A stretch of 34,116 nt of DNA from Candidatus Glomeribacter gigasporarum BEG34 (GCF_000227585.1 NZ_CAFB01000049.1:1-34116), one strand, 5' to 3'; shown: positions 16,243 to 25,314, counted from the first letter of the stretch. A program made the numbers and translations. The notes: generated from the letters alone by a model not told the origin.

Positions 16243-16786
16243 GCTAGTCCTTCTCTTTCAAGTTGCCAGCGTGATCAAGCTGGCCGATAGTGCCCCTTCG
16301 GTCCAGTTCCATGACAGAACCTTCCTCCCTAATACGAGCACTTCCGCCCCTGTGCCCCGCGTCGGTACTCTCATCTTGCGCAGTCCTTGCGCTTGAATTT
16401 CTTCCTTGGCATTAGGGCGACAAAGAAATTCCCAAGTTCCTTACCCAAGCCTGAATCACAGTCACACCACCTTTATGCCGGATGCCGATTGAGCCGTCAG
16501 CAGGCTTCGCTCAACCTCGTCCCAGAATAATCCGTCCTTCTGGTTTTGACAGCGCCTTTACTTTTTACGACACGTCTTCAGCAGTTCGCTTTCGCTTGTC
16601 TCTTTGATTCTCACCTCGCAAAGTTCATCTTTGCCTTTTCCACGACGCTCACCACCAAGGCTCTTAACCTTTGCAGCTCGTGGCGGTTTGAGACCTACTC
16701 CTGCAAGTCGATCTCGAGGGGCCTTCCCTCATCTTCGGTCAAGCATCGTGGGCATTTTTAAGGCTATGCCCACGTCCTTGGCACAC

Positions 16787-17114
16787 ACGGAAACAAAGCA
16801 TGCGAATCGTGTTCTGAGTCTAGCATTCAGCGGTACATCCAAAAAGCCGAGCGTCCGTCATTCTGCTCCGAGTAAGAAATAGAAGTTGCCTACGCGGTTT
16901 GATCTGAGCGTTTTACTATTGTCCGTTTTTTTATTCGCTTGCGCTTAGCCTGCGCAATGTCTGCGCTTCTTAAAGAGGGTGGAAGGTGGAAGTGGAAGCG
17001 TATCTGGTTTTTTAACTGGAAAAGATAATTTTATAATTTACAAGTTCACACATTACTGAAAAATGGGGTTAGTTTTAGTCTTTTGTAAGGATTCTCGTCG
17101 GTTAGGTGAACCCT
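16787..17114. other. Gene-free interval between the intron and the LuxR-type gene
   Basis: 328 bp without a convincing gene. It contains a short GC-rich palindrome (GCGCA-gacat-TGCGC read on the minus strand, near 16950-16965) and an AT-rich stretch (about 17020-17050) that may hold the promoter of the regulator gene, but I cannot place -35/-10 boxes with confidence. Confidence 0.4.
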
Positions 17115-17903
17115 ATGAATACTAATACTGCTCAGATTCCGCTTGATCTCAAAAGGTTTAGTTGCAGAGGTGAATTTCTATCGGATTTCATCGAGAGCTA
17201 TTTTGAACCAGCCCATTTAAGAGACGTATGCACTAAAAAACATCTGATTGCCAATTTTCAGATGGCGAGTAGGAACGGTTTTGAATCCACTCATGACTTA
17301 ATTGGCGTTAACCCGCGAGAACTTTGGGTCCAGGATGTAACCCAAAGAAGGGATAGGCTGAATATTGATTCTATTGTTATCTCTGATGAGATAAAAAATA
17401 CAGAAAAGACAGAAAGTATTGAAAATCAATCAATATTCAGTAGGCGTCCCATAGGCATCAATCGAACTACTCTTGATTTTAATGGAATTATTAGATTTCA
17501 CAGACTTATTAAATTTCCTCTTTCAAATCAAGTGAGCAAAAAAGTGGTTGCTCTACTTACAGTCTTTCAGGATTTAACTTGTCACTTGCATTGCTCAAGG
17601 GTATTTCAACTTTATCAAGGATTCTATCCCACAAAGAAAGCAATCCAAAAGACGCTGGAGCATTTTAAATTAGGAAAATATTTTTGCAGTCAACCGACCC
17701 ACAAAGAAATGCAAGTTTTACTTTCGATGCGGGATGATTCTAGGCGTAAAATAGTAGCCAAGAAACTTGAATGTTCTGTTCCAACAGTGAACAATAATGT
17801 CGCAAGCATCCAGAACAAATTAACGTCGTGCACCCTGCATGATGTGCTGCTCAAACTGCCCGCGATACCTGAGAATAAGCAGAACTTGTATGTATACATT
17901 TAA
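17115..17903 (+). CDS. PAS-like/LuxR-type transcriptional regulator
   Basis: About 262 residues. The N-terminal half has a PAS-like layout (KKHLIANFQMASRNGFESTH, then HDLIGVNPRELW), as in orphan LuxR regulators with a PAS sensor. The C-terminus is a LuxR-type helix-turn-helix (THKEMQVLLSMRDDSRRKIV, then KLECSVPTVNNNVASIQNKL). No receiver domain is seen. The ATG at 17115 is chosen over the GTG at 17106 because AGGTG lies 5-9 nt upstream of it. The 3' end overlaps the start of the DppA-type gene by 14 bp, so translation is probably coupled and the regulator may control peptide uptake. The HTH is recognisable but divergent. Confidence 0.75.
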   Translation: MNTNTAQIPLDLKRFSCRGEFLSDFIESYFEPAHLRDVCTKKHLIANFQMASRNGFESTHDLIGVNPRELWVQDVTQRRDRLNIDSIVISDEIKNTEKTESIENQSIFSRRPIGINRTTLDFNGIIRFHRLIKFPLSNQVSKKVVALLTVFQDLTCHLHCSRVFQLYQGFYPTKKAIQKTLEHFKLGKYFCSQPTHKEMQVLLSMRDDSRRKIVAKKLECSVPTVNNNVASIQNKLTSCTLHDVLLKLPAIPENKQNLYVYI

Positions 17904-19506
17904 AAGTAACCTGATTCTAGGGAGTCTAATTTTGCTCATGTGCACCCATGCAATATCAAATAGCAACGCAGCGGTCCTGGATAAAACGCTCGTCTATTGT
18001 TTTGACGCTAGCCCAACAGGCTTCGACGCGAACCAAGCCCGATCCATTCCAGAGTACACAACACACTCCTCCCCCCTTTATAACCGATTAGTCGATTTCA
18101 AGCGCGGAGAGACGAGACTTGAACCCAGCCTCGCTGAGCGATGGGACATTTCAAAAGACGGCAAGGTTTACACTTTTTATCTGCGGCGCGGAGTGAAATT
18201 CCATACCACGCCTTGGTTTAAGCCGACGCGCGAGTTCAATGCTGAAGATGTTTTGTTTACTTTCGAGCGGATGCGCAATCCCAACATGCCATTTCGTAAA
18301 GCCTATCCAGTTGAATTTATAAGTTTCCATCACTTTGGTTTAGACAAAATCATTTCCAGGATTGAAGCGCTGGATGAAGGTCATGCCGTGCGATTTACGC
18401 TGAATACGGTTCATGCGCCCTTTTTATCTAAGCTAGCGGCACCTTTTGCGTCGATTTTGTCTGCCGAATATGCCGCGCAATTGCTCAAAGAGGGGGATCC
18501 ATCCAATATCAGTTGGAAGCCCGTGGGTACGGGCCCGTTTATTTTTCAGGAATATGTGAAGGACGCAACGATTCGGTTCAAGGGCAATCCCGAATATTGG
18601 AAACCCGATGAAGTGCAGTTGTCCAGACTCATCTTTGATATCACGCCAGACGCGGCGGTGCGTGTACAGAAGCTCAAGGCGAATGAATGTCAAGTCATCA
18701 GCAACCCGCGTTTAACAGATATTTCCGCGCTTGAACGCGATCCCAACATTCAGGTGGCTCAATCAGCAGGCTTCAATATGAGCTATCTGGCTTACAACAC
18801 CACGCATCAGCCTCTGGGTGATGTGCGGGTGCGTCGAGCGCTCGATATGGCAATCGACAAAAAGGCCATCATTGATCAAGTGTATGCAGGGCGCGCACAA
18901 ATCGCGGTTGCGCCGGTGCCGCCGTTGCAATGGTCGTATGACAAAACGCTGCAAGACGCGCCGCGCGATCTTGAAAAAGCAAAAGCCTTGTTGAAAGAGG
19001 CAGGCTATCCAAACGGCTTTACACTTTCTCTGTGGAGTCCGCACTCGATTGGGACGAATCCAAACCCGCAGTTAACAGCTGCAATGATTCAGTCAGACTG
19101 GAAAAAGATCGGAGTTCAATCAAAAATTGTGACCCATGAATGGGGCGAGTTTATTAAACGTGCAATCAATGGTGAGCACGATGTATTGCTGATCGGTGGG
19201 ATTGGCACTTTCCCTGATCCTGATATTTGGCTTCAAATGCTGAGTTCTAACGCAGCGCGCAACGGTATCAATTACTCAAGATGGCGCAATCAGGCCTTTG
19301 ACGATCTAATTCAGAAAGCGGTTCAAACGGTCGATATTGACGAGCGCACACAATTCTATTTAAAAGCGCAGAGAATTTTTAAACAAGAACAGCCGTTTAC
19401 GCCCATTGCTTATTCTGCCGTTTACCAGCCGATTCATAAAAATGTGACAGGCTTCAAAATCAATCCTCTTGGCCCGACGATTTTTTCTGGGGTTGGCCTG
19501 AAATAA
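17890..19506 (+). CDS. Peptide ABC transporter substrate-binding protein (DppA/OppA family)
   Basis: Periplasmic family 5 binding protein of 538 residues, full length. A signal peptide (FKSNLILGSLILLMCTHAIS) precedes KTLVYCFDASPTGFDANQAR, which is typical of DppA-type dipeptide/heme-binding proteins. Further signatures are LAERWDISKDGKVYTFYLRR, GVKFH, GTGPFIFQEY, DVRVRRALDMAIDKKAI and LLKEAGYPNGF. The start at 17890 is chosen because it puts the signal peptide at the N-terminus; the open frame begins at 17839. No permease or ATPase gene follows, so it must use a transporter encoded elsewhere. It overlaps the regulator upstream and the convergent small gene downstream (47 bp). Confidence 0.92.
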   Translation: MYTFKSNLILGSLILLMCTHAISNSNAAVLDKTLVYCFDASPTGFDANQARSIPEYTTHSSPLYNRLVDFKRGETRLEPSLAERWDISKDGKVYTFYLRRGVKFHTTPWFKPTREFNAEDVLFTFERMRNPNMPFRKAYPVEFISFHHFGLDKIISRIEALDEGHAVRFTLNTVHAPFLSKLAAPFASILSAEYAAQLLKEGDPSNISWKPVGTGPFIFQEYVKDATIRFKGNPEYWKPDEVQLSRLIFDITPDAAVRVQKLKANECQVISNPRLTDISALERDPNIQVAQSAGFNMSYLAYNTTHQPLGDVRVRRALDMAIDKKAIIDQVYAGRAQIAVAPVPPLQWSYDKTLQDAPRDLEKAKALLKEAGYPNGFTLSLWSPHSIGTNPNPQLTAAMIQSDWKKIGVQSKIVTHEWGEFIKRAINGEHDVLLIGGIGTFPDPDIWLQMLSSNAARNGINYSRWRNQAFDDLIQKAVQTVDIDERTQFYLKAQRIFKQEQPFTPIAYSAVYQPIHKNVTGFKINPLGPTIFSGVGLK

Positions 19507-19780
19507 CTTCTAGCGTTCCATTCTTCCTCTTCCAAAGCGCCTCAATTTGTGCAACCTCTAAAAAATCTTGCTTAAATCTGTCGCGTATTCGGCTCCCAAA
19601 CGTTACATCCTCTTCATTCCAGTATTGAAGAATGAGAGATGCAAGCCCTGCAGGCCGCAGTTCATAGATGCAATTCAGAATGTCATTCTTGCTTGGATGA
19701 AGACACTTCTCCTCATAGATTTCTTGTATCAATGCTGCGTGCTTAGAGAGCTTGAGTTTTTCTTCATCAAGAAAGTCCAT
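19460..19780 (-). CDS. Conserved-looking hypothetical protein
   Basis: 106 residues (MDFLDEEKLKLSKHAALIQE...). A strong ribosome-binding site (GGGGGAG) stands 3 nt before the ATG at 19780, which favours a real gene. Predicted mostly helical (EEKCLHPSKNDILNCIYELR; GLASLILQYWNEED), with no signal peptide or membrane segment. I do not recognise a family. The 3' end overlaps the convergent DppA-type gene by 47 bp, so the last 15 codons are also coding on the other strand. The following 221 bp (19781-20001) show nothing I can name. Confidence 0.55.
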   Translation of the reverse strand: MDFLDEEKLKLSKHAALIQEIYEEKCLHPSKNDILNCIYELRPAGLASLILQYWNEEDVTFGSRIRDRFKQDFLEVAQIEALWKRKNGTLEVISGQPQKKSSGQED

Positions 19781-20001
19781 ATCTCCCCCAGATTCAATGT
19801 CAAAAACAGAGTGCCTAGGCGGCTATCGTCAACTTGTTCTGGATAAAGGGATACGGTGAAAAATGCTGGATCATGATCCTAAAAGAAAGAATCTAAGAAA
19901 AAGAAAAGAATCACGTAATAATAAATTTGATATCTGATGAATAGTTGGGTTGGCCTGCCTCTCGCTCACCGAACCAAAAATTCACTGGCAGGGACGCTGG
20001 A

Positions 20002-20449
20002 TCAGGCTAAATACGCCAGGAGCCTGTCCCGTATGATCTGTCGATCAGCGGGCGTGAAGCCTAATAATTTTCGGGCGGGATATCGATAGGCCGGCCCGCC
20101 TGGGGCGACCTGATCGGTTTCGCCATAGTGGTGCACGCGCGCCAGGCGGGCGACGCGGCCTGTAAAGCCCACCGTGATACCGCGTGCATCGCTTTGGCTT
20201 TTTAAAAAGCGCGCGGTGCGCAGTTTGACAAACATCGCCTGAGGCTTGCGCCGAATGCGCCCCATTTTCTCGCGCAGCCGCGCGGAGGGGTGCGCGCGCT
20301 TTACGCGGTGCAAATGCGCTGCCGTCTGGATTGCGCTGCGCCGCGATGCGCGATTGCTGGCTACGGCGCAGCGCAACGGCGAGGGTGCGCGCGAGCCGGC
20401 GGCGGGCGCTCGGCTGAAGACGCGCAAGACGCGCGCCCATCCACGCTTC
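20002..20449 (-). pseudogene. P2-type phage tail completion protein (gpS/virion morphogenesis), fossil
   Basis: Two frames together give a P2 gpS-like protein. First frame: WMGARLARLQPSARRRLART, then LRRSQQSRIAAQRNPDGSAF and APRK. After a frameshift near 20280-20300: LREKMGRIRRKPQAMFVKLR, GITVGFTGRVARLARVHHYG, GGPAYRYPARKLLGFTPADR and a TAA-type end at 20002. gpS-type proteins finish the tail of contractile-tailed phages. The N-terminus is missing and is replaced in frame by the start of an IS110 transposase. No other tail genes are in the window, so this is an isolated prophage relic. Confidence 0.7.
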
Positions 20450-20509
20450 TACGGCGTGCACTTGGAACACGTGCTTTGCAATATCCATTCCAACGGGCGT
20501 AAGCTCCAT
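20450..20509 (-). pseudogene. 5' tip of an IS110 family transposase
   Basis: The first 20 codons, MELTPVGMDIAKHVFQVHAV, are the hallmark N-terminus of an IS110-type RuvC-like transposase with its first Asp. The homology stops abruptly and continues in frame into the phage gpS fossil. The upstream 90 bp up to the IS1-family element presumably belong to the IS110 5' leader. Confidence 0.75.
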
Positions 20510-20599
20510 TTCGAACCCTCCGGTTTGTCTGTGAAAATCTTTATGATCTTCCCATCTTTGACACTTCGATGCCGTCGGCCTGTGAGGGTCTACTTCCAT

Positions 20600-21350
20600 T
20601 CCTGAGAGGTTCCCTAAAAGATACCCATAATCTTTGCTTGCCAAAGCCTATAGTTTTCGGGCATTGCTAAGTGATACTGAATTCTCAAAGACAAGTCCAC
20701 CATTGCTGCGGATTTAGACACCACCTTCGTTCTTCGGGTCATTCTGGCTAAGAAGTGACGGGTATTGGCGTTGTCCTGCTCAATGGCGGTGGTATAGGCT
20801 TTCCCAACCGTATGTTGCTCTCTGGGCAAGACCTTTTGATACACCTCCCAAGCATCTGTGAAATAGCGGGCTGATCGGTGTTTGACCTTGTCGTACAGCC
20901 TTCTAAAGGTTGCTTCGTCCCTCTGACCGACCACCCAAGCTATACACTTTCTCGAATAACGGTCTAATGCTTTCCAGATCCAGACCTTTTTTTTGATTGA
21001 ATAAAGTGCCACATCTCATCGAACTCAATGGCTGTGATGTCTTGAGAGATAAGAGGTTCAGATATTTGAGGACCCGCCTTTTTAATCCATAAATAGACGC
21101 GTTTACGGGTCGTTCCTAACAACCGAGCAATCATCCCATAACTGCTTTTCATCGTGCCGTAGAGCAAAACCGCTAATGCCTTGGCCTCTGGAGGATAGCC
21201 TTTGTCTTGCCGACGACCCCCTAGAATAAAGTGATATTGACAGGTTTTGCAGTAGTACCTTTGTTGGCTTCTTATCCTCCCCCGCTTGATGAGGTGTTTT
21301 GTTTCTGTGCACCGCTTGCAGCTTATCATTGTTGTTTTGAGAACTACTGA
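20600..21350 (-). mobile_element. IS1 family element
   Basis: Compact element holding one transposase in two overlapping frames. Ends are tentative: inside the left edge GAGAGGTTCCCTAAAAG and inside the right edge TAGTTCTCAAAAC (read inward) form only an imperfect inverted repeat. It sits beside the IS110 tip and probably inserted there. No target duplication could be fixed. Confidence 0.6.
20614..21329 (-). CDS. IS1 family transposase (InsA/InsB, frameshift at A8)
   Basis: The first frame (21329-20964) encodes the zinc-finger/HTH part: CKRCTETKHLIKRGRIRSQQ, YYCKTCQYHF and MIARLLGTTRKRVYLWIKKA. The second frame (21012-20614) encodes the catalytic part: KKKVWIWKALDRYSRKCIAW, GQRDEATFRRLY, FTDAWEVYQKVLP and TTAIEQDNANTRHFLARMTR. 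The frames overlap at eight A (20988-20995 region), the usual IS1-type -1 frameshift site, which would join FIQSKK to KVWIW. Both frames are uninterrupted, so this is the only IS in the window whose transposase looks intact. Its GTG or ATG start lies near 21329. Confidence 0.8.
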
Positions 21351-21539
21351 AAAACCGTTTAGTTTAGTCTAGAGATCTATTGGGGAACACTCTCCCATTC
21401 CTCTCACCGCTCACGGAGCAGAGGGGCGGCGTTCATTACATTCCACCTTCAATTTGGGTGGACACCCATACTCCGCTTCCAACCTGCAATAAGCGAGGTG
21501 CGGAAAATTGAGCGCTTACCTTCAACCAGCTAGATTCGG

Positions 21540-21800
21540 GTGATTGTCCAAGACTGTTTTGACCGGGCCAAAGCAAAGCTTGAAGCCGATGGCTTTCAGG
21601 ACGAAGCGGAGGCGCTCTCGGAGGCGACGGTGCATTGGCTCCGGCATACAGGTATTTCGGAGGATGTGGAGCATTGGCCAAGAGAACACGTGCGGGATAA
21701 TGCGGGGCATAGTTCGAGTGCAATTACCGATAAATACATCGACATCGAGCTGCGGGCGCGGCATGCGAGCGGGAGACGGAAGCGGGTGAAGCCAGTGTAG
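21540..21800 (+). pseudogene. C-terminal fragment of a tyrosine recombinase/integrase
   Basis: About 85 residues matching the end of phage or plasmid integrases: ALSEATVHWLRHTGISEDVE carries the HxxR box, NAGHSSSAITDKYIDIELRA has the GH box and the catalytic Tyr. The N-terminal DNA-binding and first-Arg regions are missing, and nothing recognisable lies in 21351-21539. Not functional alone. Confidence 0.75.
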
Positions 21801-21945
21801 GCAATTTGTTCGCAGTCATCCGAATATCATAGAATTGTAGACTTTGGTTTACGGTTCGTCATCTTGAGTTTACAATTTCGCGATATTAGACATACACATG
21901 ACCGATATCTTTAGAGTTGTTGCCTAATAGGGTTTTTAGGCGTTT

Positions 21946-22276
21946 TTGCGAAATTTGAGCCTACAAAATAAGGCATCTCCAAATGCAATTTTTATTAGGC
22001 AACAGGCCCTTGATGATTGGTTTAACACGCTCAAGGATAGGCGAGCCAAGCACCGGATTCAGGCCAGAATTGACCGTTTGCAAATGGGAAATCCAGGCGA
22101 TGCTAAATCGGTCAGCGGAGGTATGAGCGAGTTGCGCATTGACTACGGGCTACCGTATGTACACCACTCGATGCGGTCCCGTGCTGGTCGTTCTGCTATG
22201 TGGCGGCAGCAAATCCACGCAACAGGCTGATATCCTCAAAGCGCGCGAACTTGCAGCGAATCTCGATATAAAGTGA
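21946..22276 (+). pseudogene. HigB/RelE-type toxin, frameshifted
   Basis: First frame PNAIFIRQQALDDWFNTLKD, then RRAKHRIQARIDRLQMGNPG, GGMSELRIDYG. A frameshift near 22150 moves the rest to another frame: RMYYTTR-like residues, CGPVLVVLLCGGSKSTQQAD, ILKARELAANLDIK and TGA at 22274. This is the phage-derived Gp49/HigB-like toxin family (ribosome-dependent mRNA interferases). It is followed directly by its antitoxin gene. The true start is uncertain. Confidence 0.75.
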
Positions 22277-22279
22277 GTG

Positions 22280-22581
22280 ATGAGCAAAGTGAAAATCCGT
22301 CCTTGGAACTCTGCCGAGCATCTTCAATCTGAAGAAGATATAGTGGCCTATCTGGAAGCTTGCCTGGAAGAGGGCGGGGATGATGCCGCCTTTATCGTGC
22401 ATGCGCTGGGAGTCATCGCACGCGCGCAGGGCATGGCGGCGCTGGCCAGAAAAACAGGATTAACGCGCAAAGGTTGTACAAAGCCTTATCGGATAGTGGA
22501 AATCCGAGCTTCGGTACCGTATTGAAAGTCATTAAAGCACTGGGCTTGCGCTGGCATATTCAGCCTATGCCACAGACTTGA
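22280..22581 (+). pseudogene. HigA-type antitoxin, frameshifted
   Basis: MSKVKIRPWNSAEHLQSEED, IVAYLEACLEEGGDDAAFIV, then ARKTGLTRKG. A frameshift near 22470 moves the conserved end to another frame: LYKALSDSGNPSFGTVLKVI, KALGLRWHIQPMPQT and TGA at 22579. XRE-type helix-turn-helix antitoxin of the addiction-module family. An upstream GTG at 22277 is an alternative start. The toxin stop (22276) and this start are adjacent, the normal layout of the pair. Both genes are broken. Confidence 0.75.
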
Positions 22582-22652
22582 TTTGCATCATGGCGAAGTT
22601 TTTCAAATCATGAAAAAATTAGATTTTTTTGATTCTATTCGCTGTCTTTACT

Positions 22653-22781
22653 CCTATCACGCAAATTGCGCATTTGGTGAATCTTGGTAAAAAGACTGCT
22701 GCTAGTACCGCCCGACTGTTCAATGTGCATCCGACTACGGTGTCCCGGCTGTTGCAACGTAGCAAGTCCACAGCAGGCTAG
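22653..22781 (+). pseudogene. C-terminal HTH of a serine recombinase/resolvase
   Basis: Frame IAHLVNLGKKTAASTARLFN, VHPTTVSRLLQRSKSTAG, stop TAG at 22779. This is the Hin-type helix-turn-helix found at the end of resolvases and invertases. The catalytic domain is absent. It ends 6 bp before the helicase-nuclease start, marking the left border of that module. Confidence 0.65.
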
Positions 22782-22786
22782 TTTCA

Positions 22787-25300
22787 ATGGTTGACTTCGA
22801 CAAGCTAAAAACCAAGAAAACGAAATCTAGGGATATTGAACCGACGGAAATTTTTCGCCGCTTACCGAAGCCTAGCGGTATTAATGACCTCTACACCAGT
22901 CAGGCAGAAGTCCTTCAGGCTTGGTTCAAGCGTCGCCAAGAACGTGACGTTGTATTAAAACTGCATACAGGTGGCGGCAAAACACTGGTCGGTCTTCTCA
23001 TGGCTCAATCCACTCTGAACGAGACACGAGAACCCGTTCTTTATTTGGCGCCGACAGTGCAACTTGTCAATCAAACGCTTGAGAAGGCAAAAGCACTGGG
23101 TATCTCCGCCGTACCGTATGAACGAGGGCAACCGCTGAACGATGACTTCGTTAATGGTAACGCCATCATGGTGGGCACATATAAAGCGCTGTTCAATGGG
23201 CGAAGCAAGTTTGGCCTTCGTGGCGGAGTTCAGCCCCAACAGATATCCGCCGTCATACTTGATGACGCACATGCGGCATTTTCTGTGGTCCGCGAATCTT
23301 TTACGCTCGATGTCAGATCGAATAAAAACCGACCTCGATATGAAAGTTTGACTGACTTATTCCGGAAGGCGTTCAAAGAACTAAATAAACTTGGTACGTT
23401 TGATGACATCGTTTCTGGCGCAGAATATTCTGTGCTTGAGGTGCCCTATTGGGCTTGGCATGAGCAAATCGATGCAGCTCGGGAACAATTGAAATCAGAT
23501 GGAGAGGAATACGCGCTGGTATGGCCGCTTTTACGAGATCGATTGCATCTTTGTCATGCGCTCATCAGTCGCGATGCATTCACGCTGACGCCAATATTGC
23601 CTCTGGTTAATGCCTTCCCAACGTTCGTTGATGCACCACGTCGCATTTACATGTCGGCAACCATTGCCGATGATAGCGAGATTGTGCGTACTTTCGATGC
23701 TGACCCGCAATCAGCCCAAAACCCACTGACTTCTCGCTCATTAGCGGGTGTGAGCGAACGAATGATTTTGATTCCTGACTTCATGCCATTCAAGCTCAAG
23801 CTCGAGGCACAAGAAGCTATTAAAAAGCTTATGGTATGGACAACGAACCAAAACCTCGGCGTAGTGGTTCTCGTTTCATCAGACAAGGCCGCAGCCCAAT
23901 GGTCGGAAGCCGCCACGATAGCGCAAGGCTCTCAAGGTGTGGAAAGGCGTGTGGCAGAATTGCAAGCAAGGACGATGGTTAGCCCCGTCGTGTTCGTGAA
24001 TCGATACGATGGGATTGACCTCCCAGGTAACTCATGCCGCCTACTGATCATGAGCGGCCTCCCCGCAGGGACATCAAATTACGAGCTTTTTCGGGCAAGT
24101 GCCCTATTTGGTGGAGCAACCATTACCCGCATGCTTGCGCAACGAATCGAGCAAGGAATCGGCAGGGGAGCGCGTGGATCCGGCGATCATTGTGTCGTTC
24201 TTCTGGCGGGATCAAACCTTGCAGGGTGGGTTTCAAAGGATACCAATTTTAGATTCTTTACTGGCGCCACGAGAGCGCAGCTTGAGATGGGCGCGCAAAT
24301 TAGCAGAGCAATAAAGGACTCAGGGGATCTCATACAGACCATTCAACAAAGTTTTGGCCGCGATAAAGATTGGGTCAAATATCACGCGGAAACACTTGCA
24401 GAATTGGTGGACGAAGAAGTGCCGGATAAGCTGCGATTTAACCAAGCGGCCATGGAAAGAAAGGCAGTCAACCTTTGGCACGATGGGTACCACGAACAAG
24501 CACTGGCAAAGATTGAGAAATTTCTAACCGATTCCGAGACGTTAGACCCGCAGATCCGTGGTTGGATGGCGCAATTGGCAGCGCGAATTGCGAATCAGTG
24601 GGGTCATTCTGATCGGTCAGAGGACCTACAGCGTCAAGCATACGCGCATAATCGTAATCTTCTCACACCCAAAGTTCTGCCTCCTTATCGACCACTTTTG
24701 CCTCCTGGCGCGCAAGCAAAAGCTATCGCCGAACAATTTGGCCACTATCGATTCAGACGGGGCTTATTACAGTCTTTTGAGGATGTCGCCATACATTTAC
24801 ATCGTAATGCGTCGGCAAATCAGTTTGAGGAGGCATTAGCCAAGCTTGCTGTCATGATTGGCCTCTCTTCAGAGCGGCATGATGACAATGGCAAAGGGCC
24901 GGATGTGCTCTGGCTATTGCCGAATAAGGTTGGTTTTGTTATTGAGGTAAAGAGTCGGAAAAAGGCAGAAAAGGCGCTTACGAAGGAAGAGCATGGGCAA
25001 CTTCTTGTCGCTGCTGAGTGGTTCGCTGAAAACTACAAGGACTACCAATGCGTGCGTGTTTGTGTACATCCTGGGAATTACGCCACCAAGGCAGCGATGG
25101 CCGGAACAACTTATGCTTTAACGTATGAAAAACTCGCTGCTTTGGTATCGGATGCTCGCTCCCTCTTCTCCTCACTTTGTGAGTCGCAACTCTCAGGAGT
25201 CGCTCTTGAGACTGAATGTGATCGTCAACTCACGCAATCATCATTGAAATTTGATCAATTGATGGACAATTATTTGGTACCTTTTGAAGAACAGGATTGA
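22787..25300 (+). CDS. SF2 helicase with C-terminal PD-(D/E)XK nuclease (candidate defence protein)
   Basis: 837 residues, intact. Helicase motifs: Walker A HTGGGKT (60-66), motif Ia LYLAPTVQLV, Walker B DDAH (159-162, a DEAH variant), SAT (290-292) and motif VI QGIGRGAR (456-463). A helical middle follows. The C-terminal domain has FEEALAKLAVMIGL, then PDVLWLLPNKVGFVIEVKSR with Asp706 and Glu720-x-Lys722, then QLLVAAEWFAENY, the PD-(D/E)XK nuclease pattern. The layout matches single-gene helicase-nuclease phage-defence proteins such as Hna, but assignment to that family is inference. It is flanked by recombinase and toxin-antitoxin debris, typical of a defence island. No strong ribosome-binding site; AGG lies 9-10 nt upstream. 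Confidence 0.82.
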   Translation: MVDFDKLKTKKTKSRDIEPTEIFRRLPKPSGINDLYTSQAEVLQAWFKRRQERDVVLKLHTGGGKTLVGLLMAQSTLNETREPVLYLAPTVQLVNQTLEKAKALGISAVPYERGQPLNDDFVNGNAIMVGTYKALFNGRSKFGLRGGVQPQQISAVILDDAHAAFSVVRESFTLDVRSNKNRPRYESLTDLFRKAFKELNKLGTFDDIVSGAEYSVLEVPYWAWHEQIDAAREQLKSDGEEYALVWPLLRDRLHLCHALISRDAFTLTPILPLVNAFPTFVDAPRRIYMSATIADDSEIVRTFDADPQSAQNPLTSRSLAGVSERMILIPDFMPFKLKLEAQEAIKKLMVWTTNQNLGVVVLVSSDKAAAQWSEAATIAQGSQGVERRVAELQARTMVSPVVFVNRYDGIDLPGNSCRLLIMSGLPAGTSNYELFRASALFGGATITRMLAQRIEQGIGRGARGSGDHCVVLLAGSNLAGWVSKDTNFRFFTGATRAQLEMGAQISRAIKDSGDLIQTIQQSFGRDKDWVKYHAETLAELVDEEVPDKLRFNQAAMERKAVNLWHDGYHEQALAKIEKFLTDSETLDPQIRGWMAQLAARIANQWGHSDRSEDLQRQAYAHNRNLLTPKVLPPYRPLLPPGAQAKAIAEQFGHYRFRRGLLQSFEDVAIHLHRNASANQFEEALAKLAVMIGLSSERHDDNGKGPDVLWLLPNKVGFVIEVKSRKKAEKALTKEEHGQLLVAAEWFAENYKDYQCVRVCVHPGNYATKAAMAGTTYALTYEKLAALVSDARSLFSSLCESQLSGVALETECDRQLTQSSLKFDQLMDNYLVPFEEQD

Positions 25301-25314
25301 AAAATTCGTAGGAT

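Larger units (their letters stand above)
14927..16786 (-). mobile_element. Decayed group II intron
   Basis: About 1.86 kb on the minus strand. A GUGYG-type 5' end (GTGTGCCAAGGACGTGGGC) starts near 16786, about 545 nt of presumed domains I-III precede the reverse transcriptase frame (16242-15001), and a domain V helix lies at 15001-14966. A domain VI-like segment ends near CTACTCGAC at 14927. Length and layout are normal for a bacterial group II intron. Ends are inferred from consensus and may be off by a few bases. The reverse transcriptase is nonsense-mutated, so the intron is not autonomous. Confidence 0.75.

Noticed and set aside
16546-16882. Two plus-strand frames upstream of the intron reverse transcriptase
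   Set aside because: They lie in the presumed structured 5' part of the group II intron, and their peptides resemble no family I know.
16936-16965. GC-rich palindrome as a terminator
   Set aside because: The T-run lies on the wrong side for either strand's transcript to use it as an intrinsic terminator.
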